Source: DAOSXA01 sp964526835
GTDB lineage: Bacteria; Zixibacteria; MSB-5A5; GN15; FEB-12
Direction of reading: 5' to 3'
NCBI GenBank assembly: GCA_964526835.1
Contig: CAZGMK010000019.1
Location: 1-64,000 of the forward strand
DNA: 64,000 nucleotides
The notes below the pieces were generated by a model. It had not been told where the DNA came from. It saw nothing but the letters and a program-made list of their open reading frames with translations, and made no database searches. Shown here piece after piece: positions 35,241 to 44,372 of this stretch. Numbering within the stretch: the stretch's first letter is position 1; each line of letters begins with the position of its first letter. A program made the position numbers and the translations under genes.

Positions 35241-36139
35241 AGCAGCCAACCAACCGAGAAGAGGATAGAGTAGACCAGCAGCAATTGCCCCGTTGTTGCC
35301 AGCGTTGAGTTCAGGACCCGGCCGGATTTGGTGAAAACATCGTGCATCGCGGGCGCGGCCAGAATCGGGACAGCGAGGGTGAGCATGGACCACGCAGGGG
35401 CCTGGCCTGTCGCCCACATCACCACAGGGATACCCGAACCGGCAATCACGCAGAGGAGAAACTCGAGGCGGGCGAAAGCGCGACCGAATCGCGCCGGGAG
35501 AGTCTTCTTGCCGGCGGCGCGGTCGGTCTCGATGTCGCGCAGGTTGTTGACCGTTAGGATGGCCACCGAGAGCAGGCCAGGGGCCAGGCCGGCGATTACG
35601 GGTCGCCAATCGACCTGGAGCGTCTGGACATAGTAGGTACCGGCCACCGCTACCGGCCCAAAGAAAATCAGGACGAATATATCTCCCCAGCCGTGGTAGC
35701 CCAGGGGATAGGGTCCGCCGGTGTACATCAGGCCGAAGAGAATTGAGCAAAGCCCGACCGCCACCACGGGCCAGCCACCTCGCCATACGAGATAGATGCC
35801 GGCGGCGAAGGCCAGCCCAAAGGCCAGGGCGGTAGCTCGCTTCATTGTTGAAGGCGAAACGAGTCCGGCCTGAGTGACCCTGAGCGGCCCGAGCCTCTCC
35901 CCTTTGTCGGCCCCGGAGGAGTAGTCGAAGTAATCGTTAGAGAAATTGGTCCCGATCTGAATCCATATCGCCCCCCAGAGCGCCGCCAGGGCCGGCAGGA
36001 CCGCGAAGCCCCCGTCGCCATGGGCCATCGCTGTCCCGATTATAACCGGCGCGATGGCTGCCGCGAGAGTCTTGGGCCGCGAGGCGAGCAACCAGGTATG
36101 CAACTGCGATGATGGGCCTATTCTGGCAACGTCGGTCAT
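35237..36139 (-). CDS. menA: 1,4-Dihydroxy-2-naphthoate polyprenyltransferase MenA
   Basis: This 300-residue UbiA-superfamily membrane enzyme attaches the isoprenoid tail to DHNA. The two Asp-rich motifs are present, NDYFDYSSGAD (about 67-77) and NLRDIETDRAAGK (about 200-212), among about nine membrane helices. It follows menB with a 9-nt gap and overlaps menC by 4 nt. The product, demethylmenaquinone, is the substrate of the methyltransferase encoded first in the operon. Confidence 0.94.
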   Translation of the reverse strand: MTDVARIGPSSQLHTWLLASRPKTLAAAIAPVIIGTAMAHGDGGFAVLPALAALWGAIWIQIGTNFSNDYFDYSSGADKGERLGPLRVTQAGLVSPSTMKRATALAFGLAFAAGIYLVWRGGWPVVAVGLCSILFGLMYTGGPYPLGYHGWGDIFVLIFFGPVAVAGTYYVQTLQVDWRPVIAGLAPGLLSVAILTVNNLRDIETDRAAGKKTLPARFGRAFARLEFLLCVIAGSGIPVVMWATGQAPAWSMLTLAVPILAAPAMHDVFTKSGRVLNSTLATTGQLLLVYSILFSVGWLL

Positions 36140-36148
36140 GACTCGATA

Positions 36149-36970
36149 TCACGGCTGGCGACGGAATTTCGAGAAATCCGGCTGGCGCTTTTCGACAAAG
36201 GCATTGCGCCCCTCCTGACCTTCCGGAGTCATGTAGAAGAGCATGGTGGCGTTGCCCGCGAGTTCCTGCAGGCCGGCCTGACCGTCGCAGTCGGCATTGA
36301 GCGCGGCTTTCAGACAACGGATCGCTATCGGGGAATTGGCCAGGATTTCGCGACACCACCGGACGGTCTCTTCCTCGAGTTTCTCCAGCGGAACCACGGT
36401 GTTGATCAGGCCCATGTCGAGCGCCTGTCGGGCATCGTACTGGCGACAGAGAAACCAGATTTCGCGCGCCTTCTTCTGGCCGACAATACGTGCCATATAG
36501 CTGGCGCCGTAGCCGCCGTCGAAGGAACCCACTTTCGGGCCGGTTTGCCCGAAACGGGCATTGTCGGCGGCAATGGTCAGATCACACATCAGGTGCAGCA
36601 CATGGCCGCCACCGATAGCATATCCGGCCACCATGGCGATAATCGGCTTTGGGCAGGTGCGAATCTGGCGTTGGAAATCCAGGACATTGAGGCGGTTAGT
36701 GCCATCGTCGTCTTTGTAGCCGGCCTCGCCGCGGATTTTCTGATCGCCGCCGGAGCAGAAGGCCTTCTCGCCCTCGCCGGTAAGAATCACGACGCCGATG
36801 TCCGGGTCCTCGCGAGCGTCGGCCAGCGCATGGATCATCTGGTGGACCGTCTGCGGCCGGAAGGCATTGCGCACTTCCGGGCGATTGATGGTTATCTTGG
36901 CGATACCCTCGGCCTTATGATACTTGACATCGCTGTACTGGTGGGCTTCGGTCCACTGTATGGCTGCCAT
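36149..36970 (-). CDS. menB: 1,4-Dihydroxy-2-naphthoyl-CoA synthase MenB
   Basis: This 273-residue crotonase-fold enzyme closes the naphthalene ring of OSB-CoA. MenB-specific signs are FCSGGDQKIRG (oxyanion hole), GYAIGGGHVLHLMCDLTIAADNA-type helix, and QTGPKVGSFDGGYG with the catalytic Asp. Length matches MenB (about 270-285). AAAGGAG upstream supports the ATG. It follows menH with a 15-nt gap. Confidence 0.96.
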   Translation of the reverse strand: MAAIQWTEAHQYSDVKYHKAEGIAKITINRPEVRNAFRPQTVHQMIHALADAREDPDIGVVILTGEGEKAFCSGGDQKIRGEAGYKDDDGTNRLNVLDFQRQIRTCPKPIIAMVAGYAIGGGHVLHLMCDLTIAADNARFGQTGPKVGSFDGGYGASYMARIVGQKKAREIWFLCRQYDARQALDMGLINTVVPLEKLEEETVRWCREILANSPIAIRCLKAALNADCDGQAGLQELAGNATMLFYMTPEGQEGRNAFVEKRQPDFSKFRRQP

Positions 36971-36985
36971 GCGGGACTCCTTTTG

Positions 36986-37795
36986 CTATCGGCTGACGAA
37001 ATTTGCGATCACATCGGCTACCGCCTGCGGTTTCTCAAAGTGAACATTGTGACCGGCGTCGTCAATCGGTCGAAAGTCGAGCCAATCGGAGAGTTGCCGC
37101 ATGCGCCGACCGATACCGACGAATTTACTGTCGCGGCCGCCCGCGATCAAGAGGGTTGGTCGAGACAGCGAGGGCAGTTTACTCCACAGCGGGCGCATGA
37201 CACCGGCGCCCATTCCGCGGAGGGAAGCGGCCAGCCCATGCGGATTACTCTGGAGTCTCCGACTTTTCAACGCCTGCAACTTCTCGGGGTACCGATACAG
37301 GCTCGCAAACAACGGCTGAGCAAACCAGAAATCAACGAAGTCAGTAAGCGGCCCTGTCTCCAGTCTCCGGGCGAGCGCTTCATCATGTTCGCACCTGGCC
37401 TTCCGCTCAGCTTCGCTGGACAGGCCGGGTGAAGTCGATTCCAGAATTACCCTGTCAAATCGCTCCGGATAGTGAAGCGCCAGGTACAGGCCAAGGCGGC
37501 CACCCATCGAGTAGCCCCACAGATGCGGCCGGTGAAGCCCCATGTCATCAAGCCACTGGACCAGCATCGCTGCACACAGTCCCATTGTGGTTAGAGGTTG
37601 GTTCACTCCCCTGGCCCTGCCGTGTCCCGGGAGATCGGGGGCCAGCAGCCGGAGGTGGTCGCCGAGCAGTCTCCCCATTTCCGCAAAGTCCTCTCCCTCA
37701 CCCATGAAACCGTGCAGGCAGAGCAGCGTCCGGGCGCCTGGTTCGCCGAAGGTATAGTAGTGCCAGGGCGTCGGAGTCTTCTGGTCTTCAGTCAC
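36986..37795 (-). CDS. menH: SHCHC synthase MenH (alpha/beta hydrolase)
   Basis: This 269-residue alpha/beta hydrolase eliminates pyruvate from SEPHCHC. The oxyanion region is LHGFMGEGEDF, the nucleophile Ser is in GYSMGGRLGL, and the catalytic His is in DDAGHNVHFEKP, as in MenH. GTG at 37795 overlaps the menD stop by 8 nt and is preferred over a TTG at 37822. Its place between menD and menB supports the role, as the fold alone would not settle it. Confidence 0.88.
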   Translation of the reverse strand: MTEDQKTPTPWHYYTFGEPGARTLLCLHGFMGEGEDFAEMGRLLGDHLRLLAPDLPGHGRARGVNQPLTTMGLCAAMLVQWLDDMGLHRPHLWGYSMGGRLGLYLALHYPERFDRVILESTSPGLSSEAERKARCEHDEALARRLETGPLTDFVDFWFAQPLFASLYRYPEKLQALKSRRLQSNPHGLAASLRGMGAGVMRPLWSKLPSLSRPTLLIAGGRDSKFVGIGRRMRQLSDWLDFRPIDDAGHNVHFEKPQAVADVIANFVSR

Positions 37796-39482
37796 GTTCC
37801 AGGCCCGTCTTGACAGCAACAATAATCTGTCGATGTTGGCGAAGGTCGCTGCGGCGATCGGTCACTACTTCGATGACGGAGGGCGAGCCGCTCCGAGCCG
37901 CCGCGGCAAACATCTCCTCGAATCCAGCTATCGAGTCGGGGCGGAGATAGGGCAGGTCGAACTGACGGGCCGCACTATCGAACCGAACGTCATGCGCCGC
38001 CACGAAGTACTTCTCGAAGATGCCTCTATGCTCCCTGATGGGCAAATGATCGAATATCCCACCACCCCCGTTGTTAAGTATCACGACGGTGACCGGGAAG
38101 TCAATTTGACTCAGGATGGCCAGCGAGTTGAGATCGTGCAACAGGGCCTGGTCACCAACCAGCAGCGTAACCGGAGCCCGTAACCCCACGGCGAAGCCGG
38201 CCGCGGAGGCGATGGCGCCATCTATGCCCGAAGCGCCGCGATTGGCCCCAACTCGCAGCCTCGGGCCATTGGCGGGTGCAAACCAGTCGGCCCACCTGAT
38301 GGGAAGCGACGAGGCGAAAAAGAGGCCGTGATCTTCCGGAGTCAGCTTGACAATCCGCGACGCCACTGAGGCGCCTGAAAGCTCACCGACCGCAGACAGA
38401 TTGTCGGAGAGGAGTTGGCCCGCCTTCTTGTTGTAGTCTTGCCACGAGCCTGGCGCGGAGCCAGCGCCTTCCGGGTTGATCTCGGCTGTGAGTGCCTGAC
38501 AGATCGGCGCTACGGGACCAACAATCCGATCGGTGCCCCGACCTGCCGGATCGAACGGCTCAGAGAACGGCCCCAGGAGCCAATACCGACTGATTTCGGT
38601 CTTCTGCAACCATTGCAGGAGCGCCTTCGATACAAAACGTCCACCAACATGAAGCACACTTAGAGGCTGCATCACCGGCCCAACTCCGGCCGATAGAACT
38701 AAGTCGTAGTGGGCAAAGACATTCGATCCACGGACTCCCAGTCGCAGCCCCGACGTGATATCCGGCAGGAGTGGCCAGTTCAGCTTTGCGGCCAGTTCGG
38801 CGACCGCTCTGGCTTCCTTCGGTCCACGTAACATCCCGACCACGATGATACCGGAAGCGGCGGAGTGGAGGAAATCGCGGAATCGGCTGATCTCGCAATC
38901 CGGCGGCCCCGGTTCTGAGTCTTCACGGACGTTAGGACCTGACGCTCCGACAGTTAGGGGGGTAATCTCAACCGGCGAGGGCAGCAGCGGTTCATCGAAC
39001 GAGCAATTGATCTGGAGGGGATAAGACAAGCCACCAGAGTCGGACAGCCCATCGAGGGTGTCCGTGTCGTCGAGTTCGCGGTAATCGGCGAAGGACCCGA
39101 ATATACGTCGTTGGTCGATCGTCTGGTTCGAGCCACTGCCGCGAAGCCTGGCGGGACGGTCGCCGGTCAGCAGGATAAGCGGCAGCCGATCATTGGCGGC
39201 CTCGACAACGGCCGGCATGAGGTTGGGTACTGCGGTGCCGGAGGTCGCTATCACAGCGGCCGTCCGGTTGGCGGCCCTGGCATAGCCGAGCGCATAGTAG
39301 GCGGCGCCACGCTCATCGAAGTGGACGAAGGTAGTGGCATCGTCACGCTCGGCGGCGGCATACACCAGCGGGGTCGACCGTGATCCGGGACAGATAATGA
39401 AGTGGGCTACCCCTGACTGTACCAGTCGGTCGACCAGATAGCGCGAGCGACGCAGATTTCCGTGGGCTATTTCCTCACTCAT
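37788..39482 (-). CDS. menD: SEPHCHC synthase MenD
   Basis: This 564-residue thiamine-diphosphate enzyme joins 2-oxoglutarate and isochorismate. Motifs: ICPGSRSTPLV near the N-terminus, the cofactor-contacting Glu in HFDERGAAYYALG, NRGASGIDGAIASAAG, and the ThDP/Mg block from LLVGDQALLHDLNSL to ILNNGGGGIFDHLP. The full-length family size is about 550-580. It overlaps menF and menH by 8 nt each. Confidence 0.96.
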   Translation of the reverse strand: MSEEIAHGNLRRSRYLVDRLVQSGVAHFIICPGSRSTPLVYAAAERDDATTFVHFDERGAAYYALGYARAANRTAAVIATSGTAVPNLMPAVVEAANDRLPLILLTGDRPARLRGSGSNQTIDQRRIFGSFADYRELDDTDTLDGLSDSGGLSYPLQINCSFDEPLLPSPVEITPLTVGASGPNVREDSEPGPPDCEISRFRDFLHSAASGIIVVGMLRGPKEARAVAELAAKLNWPLLPDITSGLRLGVRGSNVFAHYDLVLSAGVGPVMQPLSVLHVGGRFVSKALLQWLQKTEISRYWLLGPFSEPFDPAGRGTDRIVGPVAPICQALTAEINPEGAGSAPGSWQDYNKKAGQLLSDNLSAVGELSGASVASRIVKLTPEDHGLFFASSLPIRWADWFAPANGPRLRVGANRGASGIDGAIASAAGFAVGLRAPVTLLVGDQALLHDLNSLAILSQIDFPVTVVILNNGGGGIFDHLPIREHRGIFEKYFVAAHDVRFDSAARQFDLPYLRPDSIAGFEEMFAAAARSGSPSVIEVVTDRRSDLRQHRQIIVAVKTGLERD

Positions 39483-40839
39483 GATCTTCGAATACCGACC
39501 GCAGACCGGCTAACTTGGCGGCGGTTTCCTCCCATTCCCCTGACGCGGTTGAACCCTCGACCAGCCCGCAGCCACCAAAGAGGACAGCCGTTCGCTCCGG
39601 TTTGAGTAGCATCGACCTGATCCCGACGGCCATTTCGGCTCCGTCGCTTCGAATTCGGCCAACCGGCCCGCCATACCAGCCACGATCGAATTCTTCGGTT
39701 GCTGCAATGAATGACAGCGCTTCGGATCGCGGCAGGCCCCCTACAGCCGGAGTTGGATGCAAGGCCTCGAGGATGTGGGCATCTGTTACCCCGGCGTCGA
39801 GTTCCCCTTCGAAGCGGGCAACCAGGTGCTGGACCAATTGCAGGCGGCGTAACTCGGTGCGGGCACAGCCATTGGCGCCCAGTTGTCGACACAGCCTCCG
39901 CAGGGCGCGGGTAATGAATTCGGCTACATAGTGATGCTCGCGACGGTCTTTATCACTGCCTAGCAGTTGTTCGCCCAGGATGCGGTCTTCGCCGGCGTCC
40001 TTGCCACGGAGACGGGTACCGGCCATCGCCTCCGAAGTGATGCTACAGCCGTCACGGCGGTACAGTAGCTCCGGGGAGGCCCCGAGGAAGGCGTACGGAC
40101 CGGACTCAAACAGAAAGTGGAAACAGTCGGGCGCGTGCGATCGCAGAGAGGACAGCACATCGACCGGATCAGCCAGCTCGACGAGAGAGAGGCTCTGCCG
40201 ACGAGACAGCACGACTTTCTGAATCTCGCCGCCTCCGATCCGCCTCAGGGCGCTGTCGACACTTCGACTCCAACCCGATTGGTCGGGGCTCTCTGAGATC
40301 GAGTCAATGGACGGGGGCGTTGCGAACGAGCCGGCTGCGGTCCAGGAGAACCTCTCGAGGACGCGGCCAATAGCCGCCTCAGTAGTATCCTCATCGGAAT
40401 GAAAGCGCAGGGCAACGGAACACTTGCCGGCCCGGTTATTCACTTCCAATCGAGGCATGGTGAAGCAGGCATGGCCGAACCTGCGCCAGGATGCATCGGT
40501 GTCCGGTATCGATGGATCGAATCGCAGACCACCATAATAGCAGTGATCCGGCCCGAGGAGACCTGTCAGAGTCGAGTAATCGAATGGTCGGTCGATGCGC
40601 ACCTGATGGCACACCCCGACCGCTGCCGCTGCAGACAACTCATCTCGACTGGACCAGTAAAGTCTCTCCCCTCTCGGCTGATTCGCCAGCCAGGCGAGGG
40701 GATCAAGAGCCGGCACCCCGACACGCACCTCAATCACGCCGTCTCTGCCCGCAGCTGCCCCATCTCGGCAAGACTCCAGAGCGGCCTCGGGAACGTCGGA
40801 CAGACTCGAGACGCGGTTCCAACTGTCCACTGTCTTCAT
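39475..40839 (-). CDS. menF: Isochorismate synthase MenF
   Basis: This 454-residue chorismate-binding enzyme converts chorismate to isochorismate, the first committed step. The conserved C-terminal core includes SEAMAGTRLRGKD, SDKDRREHHYVAEFI, LHPTPAVGGLPRSEA and YGGPVGRI. ATG 40839 overlaps the ubiE stop (ATGA). EntC-type siderophore enzymes are similar, but the location in a men operon settles the assignment. Confidence 0.94.
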   Translation of the reverse strand: MKTVDSWNRVSSLSDVPEAALESCRDGAAAGRDGVIEVRVGVPALDPLAWLANQPRGERLYWSSRDELSAAAAVGVCHQVRIDRPFDYSTLTGLLGPDHCYYGGLRFDPSIPDTDASWRRFGHACFTMPRLEVNNRAGKCSVALRFHSDEDTTEAAIGRVLERFSWTAAGSFATPPSIDSISESPDQSGWSRSVDSALRRIGGGEIQKVVLSRRQSLSLVELADPVDVLSSLRSHAPDCFHFLFESGPYAFLGASPELLYRRDGCSITSEAMAGTRLRGKDAGEDRILGEQLLGSDKDRREHHYVAEFITRALRRLCRQLGANGCARTELRRLQLVQHLVARFEGELDAGVTDAHILEALHPTPAVGGLPRSEALSFIAATEEFDRGWYGGPVGRIRSDGAEMAVGIRSMLLKPERTAVLFGGCGLVEGSTASGEWEETAAKLAGLRSVFEDHE

Positions 40840-41591
40840 GGCCGGGCCTCCTTGGTGGGCTTATCAGCGGAGTAGATGGTAGCGATGCCAAGGGTGAGTG
40901 GATGGTGTGTTACATTTCCGAATTCTGCCCGCCGCAGGAGCTTACATAACTCCTCGCCATACGGAAATGTCTCGACAGTCCGGTTCAGATAGGTATAGGC
41001 AGATGAGTCGCCGGAGATAATCGCTCCCAGGCGCGGCAGGAAGTTGCGAAAGTAGATCAGGTAGCCCCACCTAATGAGTCGATTACGCGGTAGTGAGAAC
41101 TCGAGTATCAGCAGCCGCCCATCGGGGCGCAGGACACGGAGTATCTCCGCCAGCGAGTCATCAAGCCGGGCTAAGTTGCGGATGCCGAAGGCAATCGTGG
41201 CAATATCGAACGACTCATCCGCAAAGGGCAGATCAGCGGCATCGGCGGCGGCCAGATTCAGGACACCTGCCGCCCCGGCGCGCTGTATCTTGTACTGTCC
41301 CAGGCGCAGCATTTCGATGGCCAGATCGACGCCTGTTCCCCGGGAGGGCCGTCTACTGTGCCGCAATAGCGAGAGAAGAACATCGGCAGTCCCGCTGGCC
41401 AGATCCAGCACATGAAGGTTATCGCGATTGGGCAGGTGACGGCTGAGCCGTTTGCGCCAGGCGACATCGCGACGCAATGACAGGAGACGATTGAGCAGAT
41501 CGTAGCGGGGGGCGATCCGGTCAAACATCTGAGCTACCCCGTCGCGCGATGGGGGCTTCGTATGGGTACGTCGATTTTGCTTGGTCGCCAT
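40836..41591 (-). CDS. ubiE: Demethylmenaquinone methyltransferase UbiE/MenG
   Basis: This 251-residue SAM-dependent methyltransferase does the last step to menaquinone. Motif I is VLDLASGTADVL, then DLPFADESFDIATIAFGIRNL, LRPDGRLLILEFSLP and the C-terminal YLNRTVETFPYGEEL, all typical of UbiE. ATG 41591 is chosen; ATGs at 41600 and 41633 are possible. It is the first gene of the men operon, so the operon promoter should lie in 41592-41744, shared with the divergent aldo/keto reductase gene. Confidence 0.94.
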   Translation of the reverse strand: MATKQNRRTHTKPPSRDGVAQMFDRIAPRYDLLNRLLSLRRDVAWRKRLSRHLPNRDNLHVLDLASGTADVLLSLLRHSRRPSRGTGVDLAIEMLRLGQYKIQRAGAAGVLNLAAADAADLPFADESFDIATIAFGIRNLARLDDSLAEILRVLRPDGRLLILEFSLPRNRLIRWGYLIYFRNFLPRLGAIISGDSSAYTYLNRTVETFPYGEELCKLLRRAEFGNVTHHPLTLGIATIYSADKPTKEARP

Positions 41592-41744
41592 GCTTATCAT
41601 CTCTGCCGGGCCGTACGTCTCCGGCATCAGCAATATAATGTCTGCACCGGCGGCGGCAAGAGCCGCGCGAGCTCAAAGGTGATTGCCGGAAACATTCATT
41701 TTGCGTAACATACGGTTGAAGCCCGCGAAAGGACAGGTAAGATC

Positions 41745-42680
41745 ATGAAGTATCGTCAAGTAGGAACCACTGGTCTGCGGGTCAGCGAGATCGCCATTGG
41801 CGGCTGGTTGACCTATGGTGGTCCGGTCGAGCAGGAACGCACCGATTCGATAATGCAAGCCGCCGTCGAGGCCGGTATCAATTTCATTGATCTGGCCGAT
41901 ATCTATGCCCACGGCAAGGCCGAGGAGATGGTTGGCCGGTCCCTGAGGCCATTCGACCGTCATCGGCTGGTGATTTCCTCGAAAGTGTTCTGGCCGATGT
42001 CGCCGGATGTTAACGATAAGGGGTTGTCACGCAAGCACATAATCGAATCGATCGACCGCTCGCTCCAGCGTATCGGCACCGACTACCTCGACCTATACTT
42101 CTGCCACCGCTTTGATCCCGAAACCCCAACTGAGGAAACGCTGCGGGCGATGGATGATCTCGTACATCAGGGTAAGGTGCTCTATTGGGGCACTTCAGTA
42201 TGGGAGGCGGCCCAGATCGAACGGGTTCACGGTGAGGCCCGACATTGGCGGGCTTTCGCTCCGGTTGTGGAGCAGCCTAAGTATAATATGTTTGACCGAC
42301 ACATCGAGCCGGAGATTATGCCCACCTGCGCTCGGCTGGGGATGGGCCTGGTGGTATGGTCGCCGCTCTCACAAGGGCTCCTGACTGGGAAATATCGAAA
42401 GGGAGCCCCGTCAGGCAGCCGTGGCGCTGAGACCCGCTGGATGCGCGAGATACTGACCGACGATAACATCGCCAGGGCGAACAAGTTGGAAGATCTGGCC
42501 GAGGAGGTCGGTATCACGCTCTCTCAGATGGCACTGGCCTGGGTGTTGCGTCGCCCGGAGATCAGTTGCGCCATCACCGGTGCGACAGATCCGGAGCAGG
42601 TCAGGGAAAATGTGAAGGCCACGGATGTCGTGCTGGCGAATGAAACCGTAGAGAAGATAGAAGAGATACTGGGCAGATAG
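41745..42680 (+). CDS. Aldo/keto reductase
   Basis: This 311-residue TIM-barrel NADPH oxidoreductase resembles the Kv-beta/YghZ group. The catalytic tetrad is visible: Asp49 (NFIDLADIY), Tyr54, Lys80 (ISSKVFW) and His121 (YFCHRFDP). Cofactor-binding PLSQGLLTGKYR and SCAITGATDPEQV complete the pattern. The physiological substrate is unknown. It is divergent from the men operon and 16 nt upstream of the DinB-like gene, with which it is probably co-transcribed. Confidence 0.88.
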   Translation: MKYRQVGTTGLRVSEIAIGGWLTYGGPVEQERTDSIMQAAVEAGINFIDLADIYAHGKAEEMVGRSLRPFDRHRLVISSKVFWPMSPDVNDKGLSRKHIIESIDRSLQRIGTDYLDLYFCHRFDPETPTEETLRAMDDLVHQGKVLYWGTSVWEAAQIERVHGEARHWRAFAPVVEQPKYNMFDRHIEPEIMPTCARLGMGLVVWSPLSQGLLTGKYRKGAPSGSRGAETRWMREILTDDNIARANKLEDLAEEVGITLSQMALAWVLRRPEISCAITGATDPEQVRENVKATDVVLANETVEKIEEILGR

Positions 42681-42696
42681 CTCAGCAGGAGACACA

Positions 42697-43200
42697 ATGT
42701 ACACCACCATCAAAGAATTCGACGAGTCCTGGGGCCATGAGGCCACCTGGACCCTCAAAATGCTCCATGTGCTGACCGACGACTCGCTCAACCAGACGGT
42801 CGCCGAAGGGCATCGCACACTGGGCCGTATAGCTTGGCATCTGGCTATGACAATCCCTGAAATGGCCTCTAAGATGGATATTGATTTCGGTGATTTTGAC
42901 TTTGAGCAGCCGACGCCGAATTCGGCAGCGAAGATCAAGGATACATATCTCGAGCTATCCAAAACCCTTATCGACCAGATCAAGACACACTGGAACGATG
43001 AGAAGCTGACTGAGAAGATCGATATGTACGGCGAAGTCTGGGCTCGCAATTTCGGCCTCAAGGCCATGGTCGATCACCAGATTCACCACCGCGGCCAGAT
43101 GACGGTGCTCATGCGCCAAGCCGGCCTTAAGGTACCGTCGCTCTACGGCCCGGCCAAGGAGGACTGGGCCAACTACGGGATGGAACCGCCCCAGGTGTGA
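42697..43200 (+). CDS. DinB-fold metal-binding protein
   Basis: This 167-residue four-helix protein of the DinB/YfiT superfamily has the three expected metal-binding histidines His48 (AWHLAMT), His127 and His131 (DHQIHHRGQM). Members include thiol transferases and proteins of unknown role. The neighbouring aldo/keto reductase may hint at detoxification, but this is only a guess. Confidence 0.82.
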   Translation: MYTTIKEFDESWGHEATWTLKMLHVLTDDSLNQTVAEGHRTLGRIAWHLAMTIPEMASKMDIDFGDFDFEQPTPNSAAKIKDTYLELSKTLIDQIKTHWNDEKLTEKIDMYGEVWARNFGLKAMVDHQIHHRGQMTVLMRQAGLKVPSLYGPAKEDWANYGMEPPQV

Positions 43201-43699
43201 ACAGCAAGACGGTGACTATACTCGCACTCAGGCCGACTCGGCATGGCCGGGCCGGCCTTTCGGAGCGATTCCATTCGGTCCCCGAAAGACTGCAGGTGAT
43301 GTCAGTTACTGACGCACTAGTCGACATCCCATGGATCCAGGATGGGTGTCGTATATTGCCTCAATTCGAGCTTCCTTGCCATCGCACTTTCCCTCTTTCA
43401 TAGCTACCATTACGCAAGTTTCTGCCGGATGTTTGACGCCTTGGGCAGGTCGGCAGTCAAAACCGATGGCTGTCGGCAGAAGGTTTGTGATTCGCAAAGT
43501 TGTTGTTGATTTTGGTGGGACAAAAAGACACATTTAATCAAGTTTTGTTGGAGCCCTGATTGCGCGCCAACATATGGGTCGTATCAGGACCCGGAAAGGC
43601 TCATCCTCGACAGCCTGGTTGCCGATGCAAGTTAATAGAGAAGCCCGCTTTGCTGTCGCTGTCGCAGGGTGATATCGTTGGAATCAAACGGAGGTCATC
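43201..43699. other. 499-nt gap, nothing recognised
   Basis: Short frames are present on both strands, but none shows a ribosome binding site with a family-like product. The 3' part is AT-richer than its surroundings and probably contains the promoter of the 43700 gene. No RNA gene or repeat was identified. Confidence 0.5.
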
Positions 43700-44191
43700 A
43701 TGACCAAACAGATTAAACGCAGTAGCTGGTCGCGGTTCTGCAAGCAGTTTTCGGCCAGTAATCAGTTCCGTCCCGCTCAGGTCAAGGTCAAAAAGACCAA
43801 GGGCCGCAAGATCATAGATGCCACCGAGTGCTTTCCCCTGCTGGGGATGACCCTGGCCAAGAAGGGTCGCCTGATCGATGGAATCCAGCTTTACGCCGGG
43901 CGGGCCGATGTCGACTCACCGGCCGAGCCGGTGCTCACGATCAAGGACCCGGCCGAGGTGATTCTGGAGCAGGGCGCATCGGGACACGACAGTCTCCTGA
44001 AGATCAAATCCAAAGATGGACTCGAAGCAACCGTGGAAATACGGCAGGCCGAGGACCTGTACCAAGAGCTGCTCGAGAAGGTGGCTTACAGTCTTTACGA
44101 GCGACGCGGCGCTTCGCACGGCGACGACCACAACGATTGGTACGAGGCCGAAAGGAAGCTCGGAGAAGCACGCCGCCAGTTTATAGGGTGA
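43700..44191 (+). CDS. DUF5335-like and DUF2934 fusion protein
   Basis: This is a 163-residue cytosolic protein. Residues about 5-115 resemble DUF5335 (opening SSWSRFCKQFSASN, then LTIKDPAEVILEQ). Residues about 125-160 match DUF2934 (AYSLYERRGASHGDDHNDWYEAERKL), a short helical motif often found alone in stress-related loci. Neither domain has an established function. Monocistronic by layout; GGAGG lies 9 nt before the ATG (AACGGAGGTCATC). Confidence 0.65.
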   Translation: MTKQIKRSSWSRFCKQFSASNQFRPAQVKVKKTKGRKIIDATECFPLLGMTLAKKGRLIDGIQLYAGRADVDSPAEPVLTIKDPAEVILEQGASGHDSLLKIKSKDGLEATVEIRQAEDLYQELLEKVAYSLYERRGASHGDDHNDWYEAERKLGEARRQFIG

Positions 44192-44372
44192 AAAGGCTCG
44201 TCTTGGGGGCGTATTGCTGAAGTCCGGTTGACTCGTGAAGGCCGCGGAGAAAAGCCTGCGGCTATGCGAGAATGGCCGGTTTACCGTTTGGAGACTGGCC
44301 TTGCCCGCCCGACCAGAGGCAGAGAACCTGGTCAACCTTCGGCTAATGGCTGGGGCGGCAGGTCCCTGGGGA

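Noticed and set aside
35241..35786. N-terminal extension of menC up to 35786
   Set aside because: Lies wholly within menA in another frame, is Arg/Pro-rich and unlike any MenC; the GTGA overlap start explains the gene.
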